DNA from: Helicoverpa zea
Lineage: Eukaryota; Arthropoda; Insecta; Lepidoptera; Noctuidae
Length of the DNA: 64,000 nt
Direction of reading: 5' to 3'
Assembly: GCF_022581195.2 (NCBI RefSeq)
Contig: NC_061460.1
Span: 10,017,501-10,081,500 of the forward strand
Program-made: the position numbers and the translations under genes
The notes under the pieces: generated by a model
Told to the model about the DNA's origin: nothing
The model's database searches: none
What the model saw: only the letters and a program-made list of their open reading frames with translations
Part shown: piece by piece, positions 9,278-22,200 of the stretch
How positions within the stretch are numbered: position 1 is the stretch's first letter
How the letters are laid out: every line of letters begins with the position of its first letter

Positions 9278-12200
9278 TTACTGTGATCCAGAAAACGGTC
9301 CCAAAGTATTTGACGAACTGCTGAGCACACTTGGATCAAACTCTTGTCCCATGAAAGGAGATCCGGGTGCATTCCACGCTTTCTTCAGAATATCTATGTT
9401 ACGTATCTCATCACTTGTTGGCAATCCTTTCATTTTTCTTTCTTGATTCCACTGCATTTCACGAACCTGAAATTGGCAGAAACATAGGAATTATTAATGA
9501 CATAATGATGGCTTTACTTGGAGGACCTTGTGGCTATGTAATAGCCACAAGGGTGATCGCTCATAAAGTTAAGCGCGTGGCGATCCGTGGATGTGCGACA
9601 TTCTACATCAAATCCAGTTTCTTCGACTTTCGAAACTCTAGTTAAATTAGAGGTTCCCCTCTCAAAAAGCCAGAAAGCCTAACACCTCTTGGAAACACTG
9701 GTTGTTAGGTTACCCAGATGGGCCCTTGTAAAAACTGGTACTTATCTGCAACCGTTTAGACTGAAAGCTGACCCCAACTTAGTTGGCAAAGGCTAGACAA
9801 ATGAGGTTGATGAAATTAATTATTTTGAAAGATAGTGAGTAATGGATTTCTTTCTTTCTTTCTTTCTTCTATATACAGTGACTTTGTGTGCGTGACAAGA
9901 GGTACAGTCGGGTACAAATAGTTATTTAGGGGTTGTATACGGCTGTTTAAAGAAAAACAGTTATTACGTAATTTAATGTTTATATATTTATAATGATTCT
10001 GAATCGCTACTTGAAAAATCAAATGATGAATTTTCGGATTCGCTACTCTCCAAGGTGAATTATAAATTCTGACTCCATGTCAAAATGTCTATAGTATTCT
10101 TCTTTTTTCTTTTGTACATGTCGACAAGTATTATACCACATCCCTTCATCAATTTGACTTAAACGTTCATTTATGAGTTTCATTATTTCCGTCTTATTTT
10201 GGTCGACATTATGCGAAGCAATATAATTTTTTAAAATTCCGCACACATTTTGTTTACATTATTATACTAGATTATACGTTTTTTTACATTCTTAGTCCAC
10301 ACTTTTATTTATTGTCTAAATATGTAAGGAGTTTAATTCATCTTAGATATTTCACCTCATTTATTTCTTAGATACTGTCAATGTCAATTTGAAAAAACGT
10401 ATGAGAAAATAATGAAAAACTGTAAAATGTAATAATAAAAAGCTTTGAATGTTGTTTCATTTTTTGAAACGCTACCTGACTCCTTAAACGTTTTCTCCGT
10501 GAAGAACTAGACATTTTCGTAAACGACTGTACCCATAACAAAAGCGATAAGAACATGTCATGCTCGAACGACGTCACTGTCATACAAATGAAAGTTGTAT
10601 ATTTACAAGCCGACGCACACATAGGGCCGCGCGCAAATCTGAGTTGAACTATCTATACAAATAATGAAATGACACTGTCAAATAAATGATAACTTGAGTT
10701 ATCAGATTCTCAGGTTTCTGACACCTTCTGATCCTAGAAACACTGAACATGCTATTTTGGTATAGAGGAGTGATTTTTTTATAATTTTATCTGTTCAGTA
10801 GCTTTTGTGTGAACTAAGGAATTTTCACCTATAAATACATGTTAGTGTGAAAAGTGATTGGTTTACCTTAGCAACATGGTCTTCTGGTAAATCATCAAGA
10901 GGTCTAGAACAGTCTATTTTATCCAGGTCAATAGATTCTTCACTGCTGAGCAGCTTATTCCACCATCTTTCTTGAACTTTTTCTGTAAATGCAAAGTATT
11001 TATTAATAAACATTTAAATTGTATGGCAAAGTTTTTTCAATCTTTTGTGTTAATTCCTTTAAATGTTATAGTAGATTTAAGATATATGTAGCCTAAACCT
11101 ATGATGCTCCCTCTCCACCTGCTAACCATTATTATGATTTCTATTCAACAGCTCCCGCAGTATTCCACCATAAAGTTTGGCCACAACTATACCATATATT
11201 GTTAACCAATACGTAGGCTATTATTACCTAAATGCATCAACAGTTTTCCTTCACTGATGCTCCAGAAACTGTCCGAAGTCTTGATCTTGTACGGCAATGT
11301 GTCCTTTATAATGACGTCTCCCTTTCGACTGGCCACACAAATATCACTGGAGTTTATCGTCACTTTCACGTCTTTCGATGACTTTATGTCTGGAGGGAGC
11401 TTTACAGTGACATCTGAAATAATTCAAATATATTTGGGTAAGCACTTTATTGTATACAATTTTAATAAGCAAACAATCATCTTTCCAATTTCAGTGGGTC
11501 AATATTTTTATATTAAAAAAAATAATAATATTTACAAATACACAAACACACAACAAAAATACAGACACATTATAGGTAAAGAATAAAAAGAATTTTAAAC
11601 ATTAACAATTACTCTGGCAGGTGATTTTGTAAGTATTCTTTCAAGTAGACTAACTAAACAGAAAATTTTATTAATTACATAGAAAGTCATATTTCACAAA
11701 AATGCTTTGTTTTATATAAAATGTTTCTAATATAAAATGACAGTTCTTTGTTACCTAGTTCCATAATATTCTGTGCCCACAAGTATTTTTCCCGCTCAGC
11801 CCCATTGTAAGTATCACTGTTCTTTTGTATTGGTATCTCAGGAGGTTTGTAGTCTTCAGGGAATGCTTTGGAAGTGCTTGTCACAGCACCTGATGACTCC
11901 GATTTTGGCGGTACTTGTTCTTGAGAAGGCTTTTTAATTTCTTCTAATTTTGGTGCGGATTCTTGCTTTTTAGTTTCTTCTATTTTAGGGGCAGGTTCAG
12001 AAGAAGTTGTAGGTTCTACAGGACCTGTAGCGGCTTCCTCGTCTTCCGTTCCATCATTTTCAGCTACAACCTCCACCTCTTGAGCTACAGTCGAACACAT
12101 GATTTCATTGTTAAGGTCTAAAGCTTTCTGGCCATTTGGTGGTTTCCATGTCTTTGGGTCACATGTTCTGAGGACTTTAATCACGAGTTCCTCAGCCACT

Positions 12201-12503
12201 CCTGGCGGAAAGCCCATGTTTTCATAGGGACCTTTTGGTACATAGTAGAAATCAGTCCTGGAATATATTAGAGACAAATTTTAGCATGATTATGTATGAT
12301 AATACTGGGTGTACTGTATGTAATCTCGGTTGTACATAAGAGGACAATGTATTTCAAAGATAAAAGTTAAAAAATACAAATACAACTCACCTTCGGGCTA
12401 AAAAGCCGAAAACTGCTGAGAGAAAGCCTAATATAGATTTTTCGTTTACTAAGATTGATGTTAACACTTCATCATATTTAGTTAAATCAGGAGATTCAGA
12501 CAT
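9278..12503 (-). CDS. Nudcd3: NudC domain-containing protein 3 (five exons)
   Basis: Exons on the minus strand are 12503-12391, 12257-11755, 11413-11228, 10982-10867 and 9466-9278. All have GT-AG borders and phases that join cleanly, giving 368 residues against about 361 in vertebrate NUDCD3. The N-terminal region has the family pattern YDEVL...FGFLARRTDFY, then KGPYENMGFPPGVAEE. Next comes an acidic and Lys/Pro/Glu-rich linker. The CS (p23/HSP20-like) domain starts near LWAQNIMELDVTVKLP and continues through the exon encoding SDSFWS, followed by a C-terminal helix with ERWWNKLL, and the end GSPFMGQEFDPSVL. The family acts as a co-chaperone with Hsp90, stabilising dynein intermediate chain and some beta-propeller proteins in the cytoplasm. 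The gene is head-to-head with the claudin-like gene. An ATTAAA signal occurs 7 nt after the stop, and a TTTATT (minus AATAAA) at 8853-8858 could give a longer 3' UTR. Confidence 0.93.
9526..9552. repeat. Perfect 12-bp hairpin with 3-nt loop in NUDCD3 intron 4
   Basis: CCTTGTGGCTAT, loop GTA, then ATAGCCACAAGG. It lies about 60 nt upstream (in transcript sense) of the last exon's acceptor and next to a SINE fragment, so it may be part of that insertion. Confidence 0.75.
9655..9812 (+). mobile_element. 5'-truncated, diverged SINE copy
   Basis: It matches the body and 3' end of the SINE seen complete at 36664-37034 and 62078-62478: the CTTGTAAAAACTGGTA segment, then TTTAGACTGAAAGCTGACCC, then AGTTGGCAAAGGCTAGACA. 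The tRNA-like head is not recognisable here. It lies in NUDCD3 intron 4. Confidence 0.65.
9847..9869. repeat. (TTTC)n microsatellite
   Basis: About five and a half TTTC units, in NUDCD3 intron 4. Confidence 0.85.
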
Positions 12504-13144
12504 TGTCGCGGCATGTATTTAGATTCTAGCGTTGTTAGTTTATCATTTAAAACAAAAAATATTAAAATTGAGCCTCTGAACGAATTATTTAAATGTCAGA
12601 CATGACAGTCACACAGCTGATGACAGTAAACGTTCCGTTTTACCAGAAAAATCTATTTACATAATATTGTTTTTTTTTTTTTTTAGTTTATTCACTTTAA
12701 TTAAAACGTTACTGTTATAACGAATTTATGGTTTTCATTACGAATATCAAAATATTTAATTCACTAACCTTAGCTTTAATAAAAATTTACCAAGAATATA
12801 ATATTTTTTAACGTTGGCATCCCAAAACCAGTTTTTTTAATTTGCATTCCCGCCACTTGGCGGTGTTAGTTCGCTTTCGAAAGTTTCACATCCGCAAGAG
12901 AGCGGCAAGGCAAGGCGAAGTGAAGTAGGCAAAGAAGTCTCGCGCGCGAACTCGGTACGCTGCAGGCGATGACCGCATTCATATGAGTTTTTATTAAATT
13001 GTGTGTGTGCTGTCGTGTTCTCCGATCCGTTAAGTGTTTACGAAAATGCTGTATAGGTGAACTTTTAGGATACAAAGTGTTGTGATAGTGATATTATCCC
13101 TTTAACCCTCTTCTATCTATAACTGTCTCTTGAAGGTTGTAAAA
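12504..13144. promoter_or_regulatory. Divergent promoter region between NUDCD3 and the claudin-like gene
   Basis: The 641 bp between the two start codons must contain both 5' UTRs and both promoters unless unseen 5' exons exist. The half nearest the claudin-like gene is locally GC-richer (12880-12980), as expected of a 5' UTR. A perfect dyad CCGCCACTTGGCGG sits at 12850-12863, and a poly-T run lies near 12670-12685. No TATA box is convincing for either gene. Confidence 0.45.
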
Positions 13145-13270
13145 ATGCCTTGCTCAGCGGTAACTTTGTCCATAGCGACCATTACAGCAATCGTGGCTGC
13201 TGCACTAATGGCTATAGCATTTTCGACGGATAACTGGCTTTATATTGAAGTGAAGCGCACAAGCATACAG
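13145..13270 (+). CDS. Exon 1 of the claudin-like gene
   Basis: 42 codons encoding the cytoplasmic start and TM1, ending at phase 0 with donor CAG/GTAAGG. Intron 1 follows and runs to 30040. Confidence 0.85.
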
Positions 13271-16200
13271 GTAAGGAATAAATTAACAAAAACTCCTCCG
13301 ACCATATGTTAAATATTTAATGGATTTGTTTACCTTGTATTTTTTGCTGTCGGTTGAGATATTCAATCAAAATTCTGTTACTTAGCATTTTAGTTAGTTA
13401 TCTTTATGATGGTAGTTAGTGGGTAGAATTGAGGTCAAGTAGTAAATTTCAAACTAACAAAACAATTTTTTTATCAGTGAGCATAGAATCGACACTAGAA
13501 CTTCAAAACTAGGTGTTGATTTCTTACTACTTGAAGTTACAAGGTCAACATGGAACTGTTAAGAAACTTGGAGAACAGCTGCAACTAGCACCTTTAACCA
13601 AACAAACAATTGATTAACATCTTTAGATTTTTTCATTGTCGATTGTTTGCATCGAGCTCTAGCGAATACAATCTTGATCATCAATAAATCTTGACTTACG
13701 ACATTTCCCTTGTTTCATTCTTAGGCACCAGTTGTAATGTATTGTACTCAATAAAAATCATCGTAGCACGTATTCTTTCGAGTCCTTGCCGAGACACCGT
13801 TAGAGCAGACACGTTACGCATAAATATGCACGTATTAATGGCACGAACAAATGTGTGGGTAACTGTACTATTCCGTGAGCGACTCCTGCGCACCCAGACG
13901 TGGAGATAAAGAAACGACCGATAACGATGTCGATATACTTAAGCTAAACACCGTTTTTGGACTTGAACCAATAATGCGTCTTGCACTCAACAAGTTACAC
14001 ATACCAAAAAAAATATGGAATAACAAAAACTTTTTCAGAAAGCGAGTAATTTGCAAAAGAACTAGAACATCTCACGGTTAATTTGCTTGTTATATGCGTC
14101 GAACTTTTTGTAACGACAGACCACTTGCCGACAGTTTCTGGTTTCTTTCCTCGAGTCGGGGTCATGATTTTTTTTGCGATCCGATACAACTTGTTGCGAC
14201 TCCTACCTGCGCATGAGGATGGCTTAATTTTTTGCTCTCTCTATAATAGGGGTGGGTTTAAAAGCTGCACGTACAGGTTCCTACGTATCCGAGCCTTCGA
14301 CATCTTTCGAAAAGTTAACACAACCGGAGTTGAAGTTTTTTTGGAGCGGTGCAATTCACGTGGTAATTAGCAGTTTTAGTTAAACTATCATCCTGAAGCC
14401 TTTGTACTAACAAGTTAGTTTTTGTCTTAGCAACCAATTTTGCCGTCATATATTGACACTACAACATTATAAGCCACAACGCCTTATATTTGTTCATCTA
14501 CACCATTTAATCTTTCAAAACATTTCTGTTCCTACCATGGTACCAAGCTCCAACCAATTCAACTGATAACGAACTCATAGTTAAGTTGTAATAGTCAGGA
14601 GCGCGAAGAGGAACCAAGAGGTGGACAATTAAAATGTAATCAGTCAATCTTTTAATGCAGCAATGGGAAAAGTTAGCCTTTCTTTAAAGAAGAAAATTAC
14701 TTAGCATAATGCCTAATTGTAGTTTGAAAGGCGTCTCGAGACGTGCAGTGAATGACTTACTATCTACATATCCAAGTCTATTAGATCTTGTAAAGACAAG
14801 CAGTGGAAAGCTTGGGAGAAATCGATCGTGAAAGTGACGAAATCTGTGTGAACATCTCTGAACCTATGTGTATAGTTAGCTCGTAACGATAACCGTAACT
14901 CTATAGTTATGTCATTATAAGATTTTATTACCATTCCCAAGTTATCTATGCTAAAACCAATTTTGCATACGTATTTGCGAATGGAAAATTGAGTTACGTA
15001 TTGTTTTGATTTTGTTCGGTACACCAGAGGAATTGAAAGGCAGTTCACCATTTCATCGTTTTCGCGTGCCCAGCAATCACTGCTTAAATTACAACAAATC
15101 ATTCGTATATCGTATCTAATATCTAATTTACGTTACTGCGAACTTTCTTCAATCCCATCAAGTATAAACCTTAATTAGATATGTTAAACCCCATTTCTAT
15201 GCAATTAGGCAAATCTATAGAAGTTATTCTAATGGTCTCAATAAACGTATAAATGAACATAATGCGAGACTTTCATCTCGCTGATGAGTCTGTTTTCTAC
15301 GTTTGGTCAGTCTTCAAGTTATGCAAAGGCCCAAAGAAAGTGGTTTATGCAAATAAGTTCATATTCTGTGTATACGAGATGGTTTTATGTAATGACATAC
15401 GTTGGTTTGAAGGAATTACGAAGACTTTCTAGTTTATTTTGTGGGTCTGATCTGCATTTTTTGGACCTTAGACTTAGTATTTAACGACCTGGATATTTTA
15501 CGTATGTAGAATATACTTCACTCGATGGTTCAAGTAAATCAGCAATTAAAATGTTTTCTTTTTCTTGAGTAAATAGCAAAATAACTACACCTATTCAAGT
15601 ACAGAAGAAACACTATCCCTTAACGTTAACCGTACTCAACATCATCTAAACTCATTGACTCCCAAAAGTTAATTCAAAGAACAAACAAGGGATCTGGAGA
15701 AATATTTCTATTTACGGAAGAAACATCTGGGGAGAGCGATGAACAGTTTGTTTATTGCGTTACCTGCCGTGGGACCGGACGCCATGTTTGCTTATCTCCT
15801 CAAATAAACAGTAGATAGCTATTAACAAAAAAAGATTTGGAAAACAGTCTTGCCAGGTAGAAATAAAAAAAGTTGACTTACCAAAAAGGTACATTGGCTT
15901 TTGGTAGAAACTGACGGCTGAAGTCTATAGGTATTGAGTTTATCACCTGTATCATAGATTTCCTGGCTCCCATGTTATTGTTCAATGTGGTGTTAATCAT
16001 ACTAAACGCTAAGCCTGCAGGGACAGGTGGTTTGTTTAGATTGCAGCTTGGCGTCTGTAAAACAGACACGTCTGGTTTCTTAGCTTCCTGCTCCGTGAAT
16101 TGTTAGGCCTGCTTTGTGATTGTAGCACTGATTTACTGTTGACATAGACAGGAACCTATCTAGCCACAATTTAGTACAAAAATAAAATATATTTTTTCAA

Positions 16201-19200
16201 AAATATATTTTTGAAACTTGGAACCTTTCTTTTGTATCCCAAACTTTGTCTACATTATAGCCGAATATTCCAAGATACGTGCATAGGACACGTCATCGAC
16301 AATAGGTGATTATCACGCCAACCCGCTTTCCTGCACGACGGCACCCAATTCTCACGACTTCCGACTACAATTCTTTTATACTATTCCGCTTTCTTGGTTT
16401 CATAGAAAAGCCAATTGAAAGTTCAGTTATGTTTGGTTACGTGTGTCGTGAACGAGCAACAGACTACCAAAGCTTTGTCTAAAGGCCTAATAGAAACTGA
16501 TAAAAATGTTCTGCATACAATTTCTAGCAAAGAGGTTACATTTTCATTTAAGAAAAAGCACATAAGAACCTGGCTGGTGCATCAATAAAAAAATAAGATG
16601 GACATTAAGTAAACTGAAGAAAAAAAAAACGTTTTTTTTCTTCACGAGATTTTATGTCATTCTGTTTTTTTTTGACAACTAATGGACAGTATTTTCTAAC
16701 CAAATAATAAGTATTTGTAATCCTAACTTCATGGTAAGCACGCTATTAAAATTCTGCTGTAAACCTGAATTTATTATTTTTGTGCTTATACTTACTACTA
16801 CCTAACAAAGGTTTCCTGTTTTTATTTAATGAGCGGGTATATGAATCAATGTACTCCTTGTTTACTCATTTTGAAATTACGTACTAACATTGCATGCACA
16901 CGGATATTGCACGGTCAAGCGTGATTGCTGCCTCTAATAGAGGGTTTAATCACCGGTAATAGCATATTTACTTACTTCGGGACGAAGCTAAGTTAAGAAA
17001 CTATAGACAGTAGGTATTCAATTAAGTGCAGATTATCTAATGTTTACTTTACATATTTCCGCGATCTTTTATAATGTTAAAATGAATTAATATTGAAAAC
17101 TAGTTTTAAACAGGAAATATACTAATGAGGATATTATTATTATAAAACAACAACATTACTTATTGGTTTCTTCAATACACCGAAAATATTCACGCAAGTA
17201 GGTACATAAAATATTTGTATCACGTCATTAACGCGATTGTGACAATTTGGTCATTATGTCACTTGATTACTTGGTATATTACGTACCTACGATATTGAAT
17301 GAAGGGCCATGTGAATTTAAGGCTGTATACAAGAACAACGGTGCCACTTTATAAAAAGACACCACTGACATAAGCAGCCATATTTGCACGGCCTTCTTTT
17401 TTCAAAAGTGACATAACCGATAAATTATGATTGGCCGAAAATAAACAAATATGCTATGAATCTTGGAAAGTGTGGATAATCCATCTGGTTCTCAGATCGT
17501 TATAGTTTGCCTTTCACAATTCTTTCCATGGCTTATAGTTTTCCGGCCTTTCACTGAACTTGACGTTTAATGGCTCATGTAGAATGGTCAATGCTACTAT
17601 ATTGCTACATGTACACATTTGGCTTCATTTAAAAATTCGCTGCATCCATCATCCGTTACTTCAATAAGTAAATATTACATTTTCTCTCAGAGTGGAGAGA
17701 CTGAATTATGGGAAGACTACCCGCTTCCATTGAGCCTAAAGTAAAAAAAAATACAGCACTTCAAAGTATAAACAATTTACCAATTCACCTCTCTCTGCAC
17801 TCCCGATCTCAAAATATTTAACTCAAACAAAAATCCTTTAATGAAATGTAATATGACGTATTCTGTTGCCAAACCGTAAAGTTTCACACAGCACACTCTC
17901 ATTATTGTTACGCATTGTGTCATTACGGTTTGTTCATTGATTTTGCAACTATGCACATTATAAAGACATTTTTTCCTTTAATTAGTGTCATAAGTATGCC
18001 ATAGAGTACTGATTTGAGGTTGGCTATGGCACGAATGGTTTATGTAAGGCCGTTTTTGTGGTCTACAAGTATTCAACCTCTTTGAGGTATGATCACGAAT
18101 TTAAAGGTATTTAATGAATGGCCCTTATTGTTATTTTCCTAATATAGATGTTGCTGTACTACAATCCTTTGTTCCTTTTTGGGCTAATTCAATTAATTAT
18201 GCCTTATTAGCTGTAAACCTCAGATAGTTTATTGAAATATTAGAATGTATTTTGATTTAAGCAAGAACACAGTCCGTATGATTGTTAAACCACAACTTAC
18301 CAATGTTTCTTAGAACTACATTTGCTAACATAAAAGTTGCAAAGTCTCATTTTGCGCTCCATTTTGAAATCAGTTAACTTCATTATTGAACTGCAGCAAC
18401 CTCGCGTTTTTGATCAATTACCATGCGATTTAGTAATTTTCGTTCAAGTTCTTTAGTTAGCCATACTATTGGTCTACTTTGTACCGATTAAAGACATTTT
18501 AACCTGTTATGAGGTAAAAGATGCTGAAAAATGCTGGTTTTCGAACTTTATCATGTGTTTTTTCAGGTATTATTTATCTATGGTGACTAGATCATTACTT
18601 TCAAGGTAAAGGATTAACCCGTGAGAAGTTATTCTAGTCTATGCCAGGTTGCGTGCCCAGTGCGTCCACCTCTGTACAGTGAAACTTGACGTTTGACGCA
18701 GATTGATGCGCACACGCAACTAACAAGATCCATTTCAATTAAGACATTAGCTCATGTTTAATCATGAAGTTCGTGATGATTTCGCTTAAAATTCTTTACT
18801 TTAGATTAATTTAAATTGCATATATTTTAGGTGTAAATATCACATAACTATCTCTGACGTCAAATGTTAGGATCTTACCTAATTTTTTATCTAAATTATT
18901 TACAATAAAACTACACCATTTTCCATAATAGCTACATTAAAAATCATTATGATGCAATTTTGATTTACATTAAATTGGTTGTAGCTTTTAAAAGTAATAC
19001 AGGGTGTGTCGTTCACAATCACATTAAATCCTATCGCATATACTTTATGATATTCTATGGCGAATTGTAAAAAAATAACCTAATCCATTCAGTGGTTTAA
19101 CCACAGGAGTCATTTTTCGTTTTTATAATTTACAACATCATGTGTAAAGCAGAGATAAAGTTAGGAGTATCGAATGTTTTAATCAGTTGTCAGCTGTCAG

Positions 19201-22200
19201 TTTTCAAGGGAGAATTTCAGTTGTTTGTAATGACTGACTTTTATATGGTGTTCTAAATTTCGCACATTTTTATTCTATTTACTTTGTTTGAAAAATTCAT
19301 TTTTTTATTTTTACGTATTTTTCTTTTTTCTTTGTGTTAATCGATATATATTAACCAGTATATTAATGCATTTCATTTAATGTGATTATGAACGACACAC
19401 CCGATATAACAATATTATGTCACATTTCGGTCTTGTAAATAAAATTCATTGGCCTTACAAGAAGAGACAGTAGACTGGGATTATGCAATTTGACAATGAA
19501 CATATGTACGTATATTGCGATTCTTATTAATAAACATGGAGTGAAGATATAGTCTATCTATACTTCTTGAAACTTGAAAATTTTTCAAATCGTTTCAGAA
19601 GTTCGGTCTTGGGAACTACTTTCACTGTTGGGAAACTACTTCTACTGCTCTTCCCGAGTAACATAGGCTATATTTTATCCCGATACGGACAGTAATTCCC
19701 AAGGGACGCGAGTGAAAACCTTTAGTACATAAATAACCTATGAAATTGAATGGTTATTCCTTTGTTTTTTTTCCTGCCGTTATTATCGTGTTTATAAATG
19801 ACACCCTTTGTGTACTACTTTATAATAAGAGGCTTCTAGTGGCAGATGGTATTGATATACGATATGTAACAGGTGCTTCACTATACCTAGTCATCTGAAA
19901 CGAGATGCCTTTGTAATTAGATAATAATGTACGTCTTTACTTGAAGGTATAATTCTAGTCTATTATTTTGCCTAACAAGATCTAAATGTATATACCTAGT
20001 CATTTAACTTTGCTATTCTAAAGCAAAAAAAAACTAAAAAACCGGCCAAGTGCGAGTCGGACTCGTGCACGAAGGGTTCCGTAAATTACAGTTAAATCAA
20101 CCTATCTCAAAAACTATAAGAGATACTTTGATCAAACCAAAAATCGTTGAAAGAGTTAATTAGCATGCATCACCTCTATTTTTTTTAGAATTTTATACCC
20201 CGTAGTTATAAAAATAGAGGGGGGGGGACATACTTTTTACGACTTTGAGAGCTGATATCTCAAAAACCGTTCACTTTAAGAAAAATGTTTTTTAGAAAAC
20301 TTTATATCATTTTAAAAGACCTTTCCATTGATACCCCACACGGGTATGTACATCGAAAAAAAAAATTTCATCCCTCAGTTACATGTATGGGGGGCCCCAC
20401 CCCCAATTCTTTTTTTTACTATTTAGTGTCATATTTTTGTAGCGGTTCATACAACACATATTCCCATCAAATTTCATCACTGTAGTACTTATAGTTTCCG
20501 AGTAAATCGGCTGTGACAGACGGACAGACGGACAGACGGACAGACGGACATGACGAAACTATAAGGGTTCCGTTTTTGCCATTTTGGCTACGGAACCCTA
20601 AAAATGGTGATGATGAATCTGAAGCTAGCTCTATTTTGTTCATTATTTTGACCATCGTGAAGTCACTTAAGGCAACTGAAGACTTTGTTCTACATACTAA
20701 TGGCCGACTTGGGACAAGAACACACACAAAAAAAACAACATGAAAACAAGTGGCACACTTCAAACGAGAAAAAAAAACAATAGTTCTTTAAATATCACCT
20801 AATAAAACGTACATAAATACACCAAATCTGTAGGTCAGACGCGTTTTCGACGCAGACATCGAACGTGCGACCCTGAGTTCAGAAAGCCGACACTTGGACA
20901 TTGCGCTTAATGAATAATAATGACGACACCGTAATATGAAGACTGTCTGGTTGTCTGTGTCTGGTCAATTGTTTTTATTATGTTAGATAGGTATTATGTT
21001 TTGGAAAGTTAAGCGGAAAGTAAACAATGGTAGTCATATTTTCAAGTCTAGTGGAGACGAAAAGTGCTTTGTAAGGACAATGCTCAAAAAAAACCCAAGC
21101 CCGGCGCAAACGAAAAGTAACTCAAATTATAGGTAATAATAAGTAATGAAATACTGCATAGGAGGCATCATCGAAATCTATGGCTAAATGTATGAAATTG
21201 CTATTAGATTTTTTAAAGGGGTAACATGAGCAGCTGGGGCTTATAGTTTAATTAAAGTGCTATCTGAAACAACAAACAAGTAATATGGCAAGTAATAAGC
21301 TTCTCCAAAAAGATAAATCAATACCGAAGTACAGGCTGCAGCGCCCACGTCATCGCGTCATGAGCGTTTTACATTACTTAGGGTGGGCTAGACATGAGGA
21401 ACAGTTCGCGCATCCCGCAACATTTTTGGATCTCGTCGTGTTAGAAATAAAGAATCGATGACTTTTAAGCGTTATTATTAAAATGAAAAGTACATTCATA
21501 TCCTGTTTTAGTTCTATCATCCTATTATCTTGTAAAAGTAGGTAGAATAGTGGAGAAGTTGCTATAAACATGTCATTATGTACACTCTTAAACCACAACT
21601 GTATCTGTTTGCTGTTCCTTTTACTAATACATTATGTTACCTCTAAATCTTGAGTAGCAATGTACCGCAGATGTTAAAATTCGAATAGCAATTTCACACA
21701 TATAGCCACTGATTTCGATAATGCCCCCTATGTAATATTTAATTACTTATTTTTACCTATATTTTGAGTTACATTTCTTTTGCGCCGGGCCTGGGTTTTT
21801 TTCTCATACTTCATGAGCATTGTCCTTTGTTCGGATTTAAGTTGTCATTTTGGCATAAAAATAATAGTAAGAGTTTATGCAATTGTTTATGAAAATCAAG
21901 CACATAATTTTAAGAACAAAATAAACTTGGTCTTAGATCCTTCGTTTTAAACGTTAATACAAACAATTGCAATAATATGTTTACATAAGAAGTATAGTGG
22001 CACCGATTTTTGCTGTAAATTGTCAAGGGAAAATAGAATTTTATGTACTGATTGACAGAAATTATCAACTGCACCAAACTACGATCAGGCCATAAGTACC
22101 AACTGAATATTCCCAATTCAAAAATATTCAAACTATGAATTGTTTATACCAAGCAGTTTTATTTTAAAAGTTTGTATTCCTCTTTCTGTAGTCTACGTTA

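Noticed and set aside
11257..11586. 109-codon open frame on the plus strand
   Set aside because: It is the antisense shadow of NUDCD3 exon 3, whose minus-strand reading fits the protein family and splice phases.
20285..20763. Several short frames on both strands
   Set aside because: They lie in or across the interspersed repeat at 20030-20604, including its GACGGACA tandem units.
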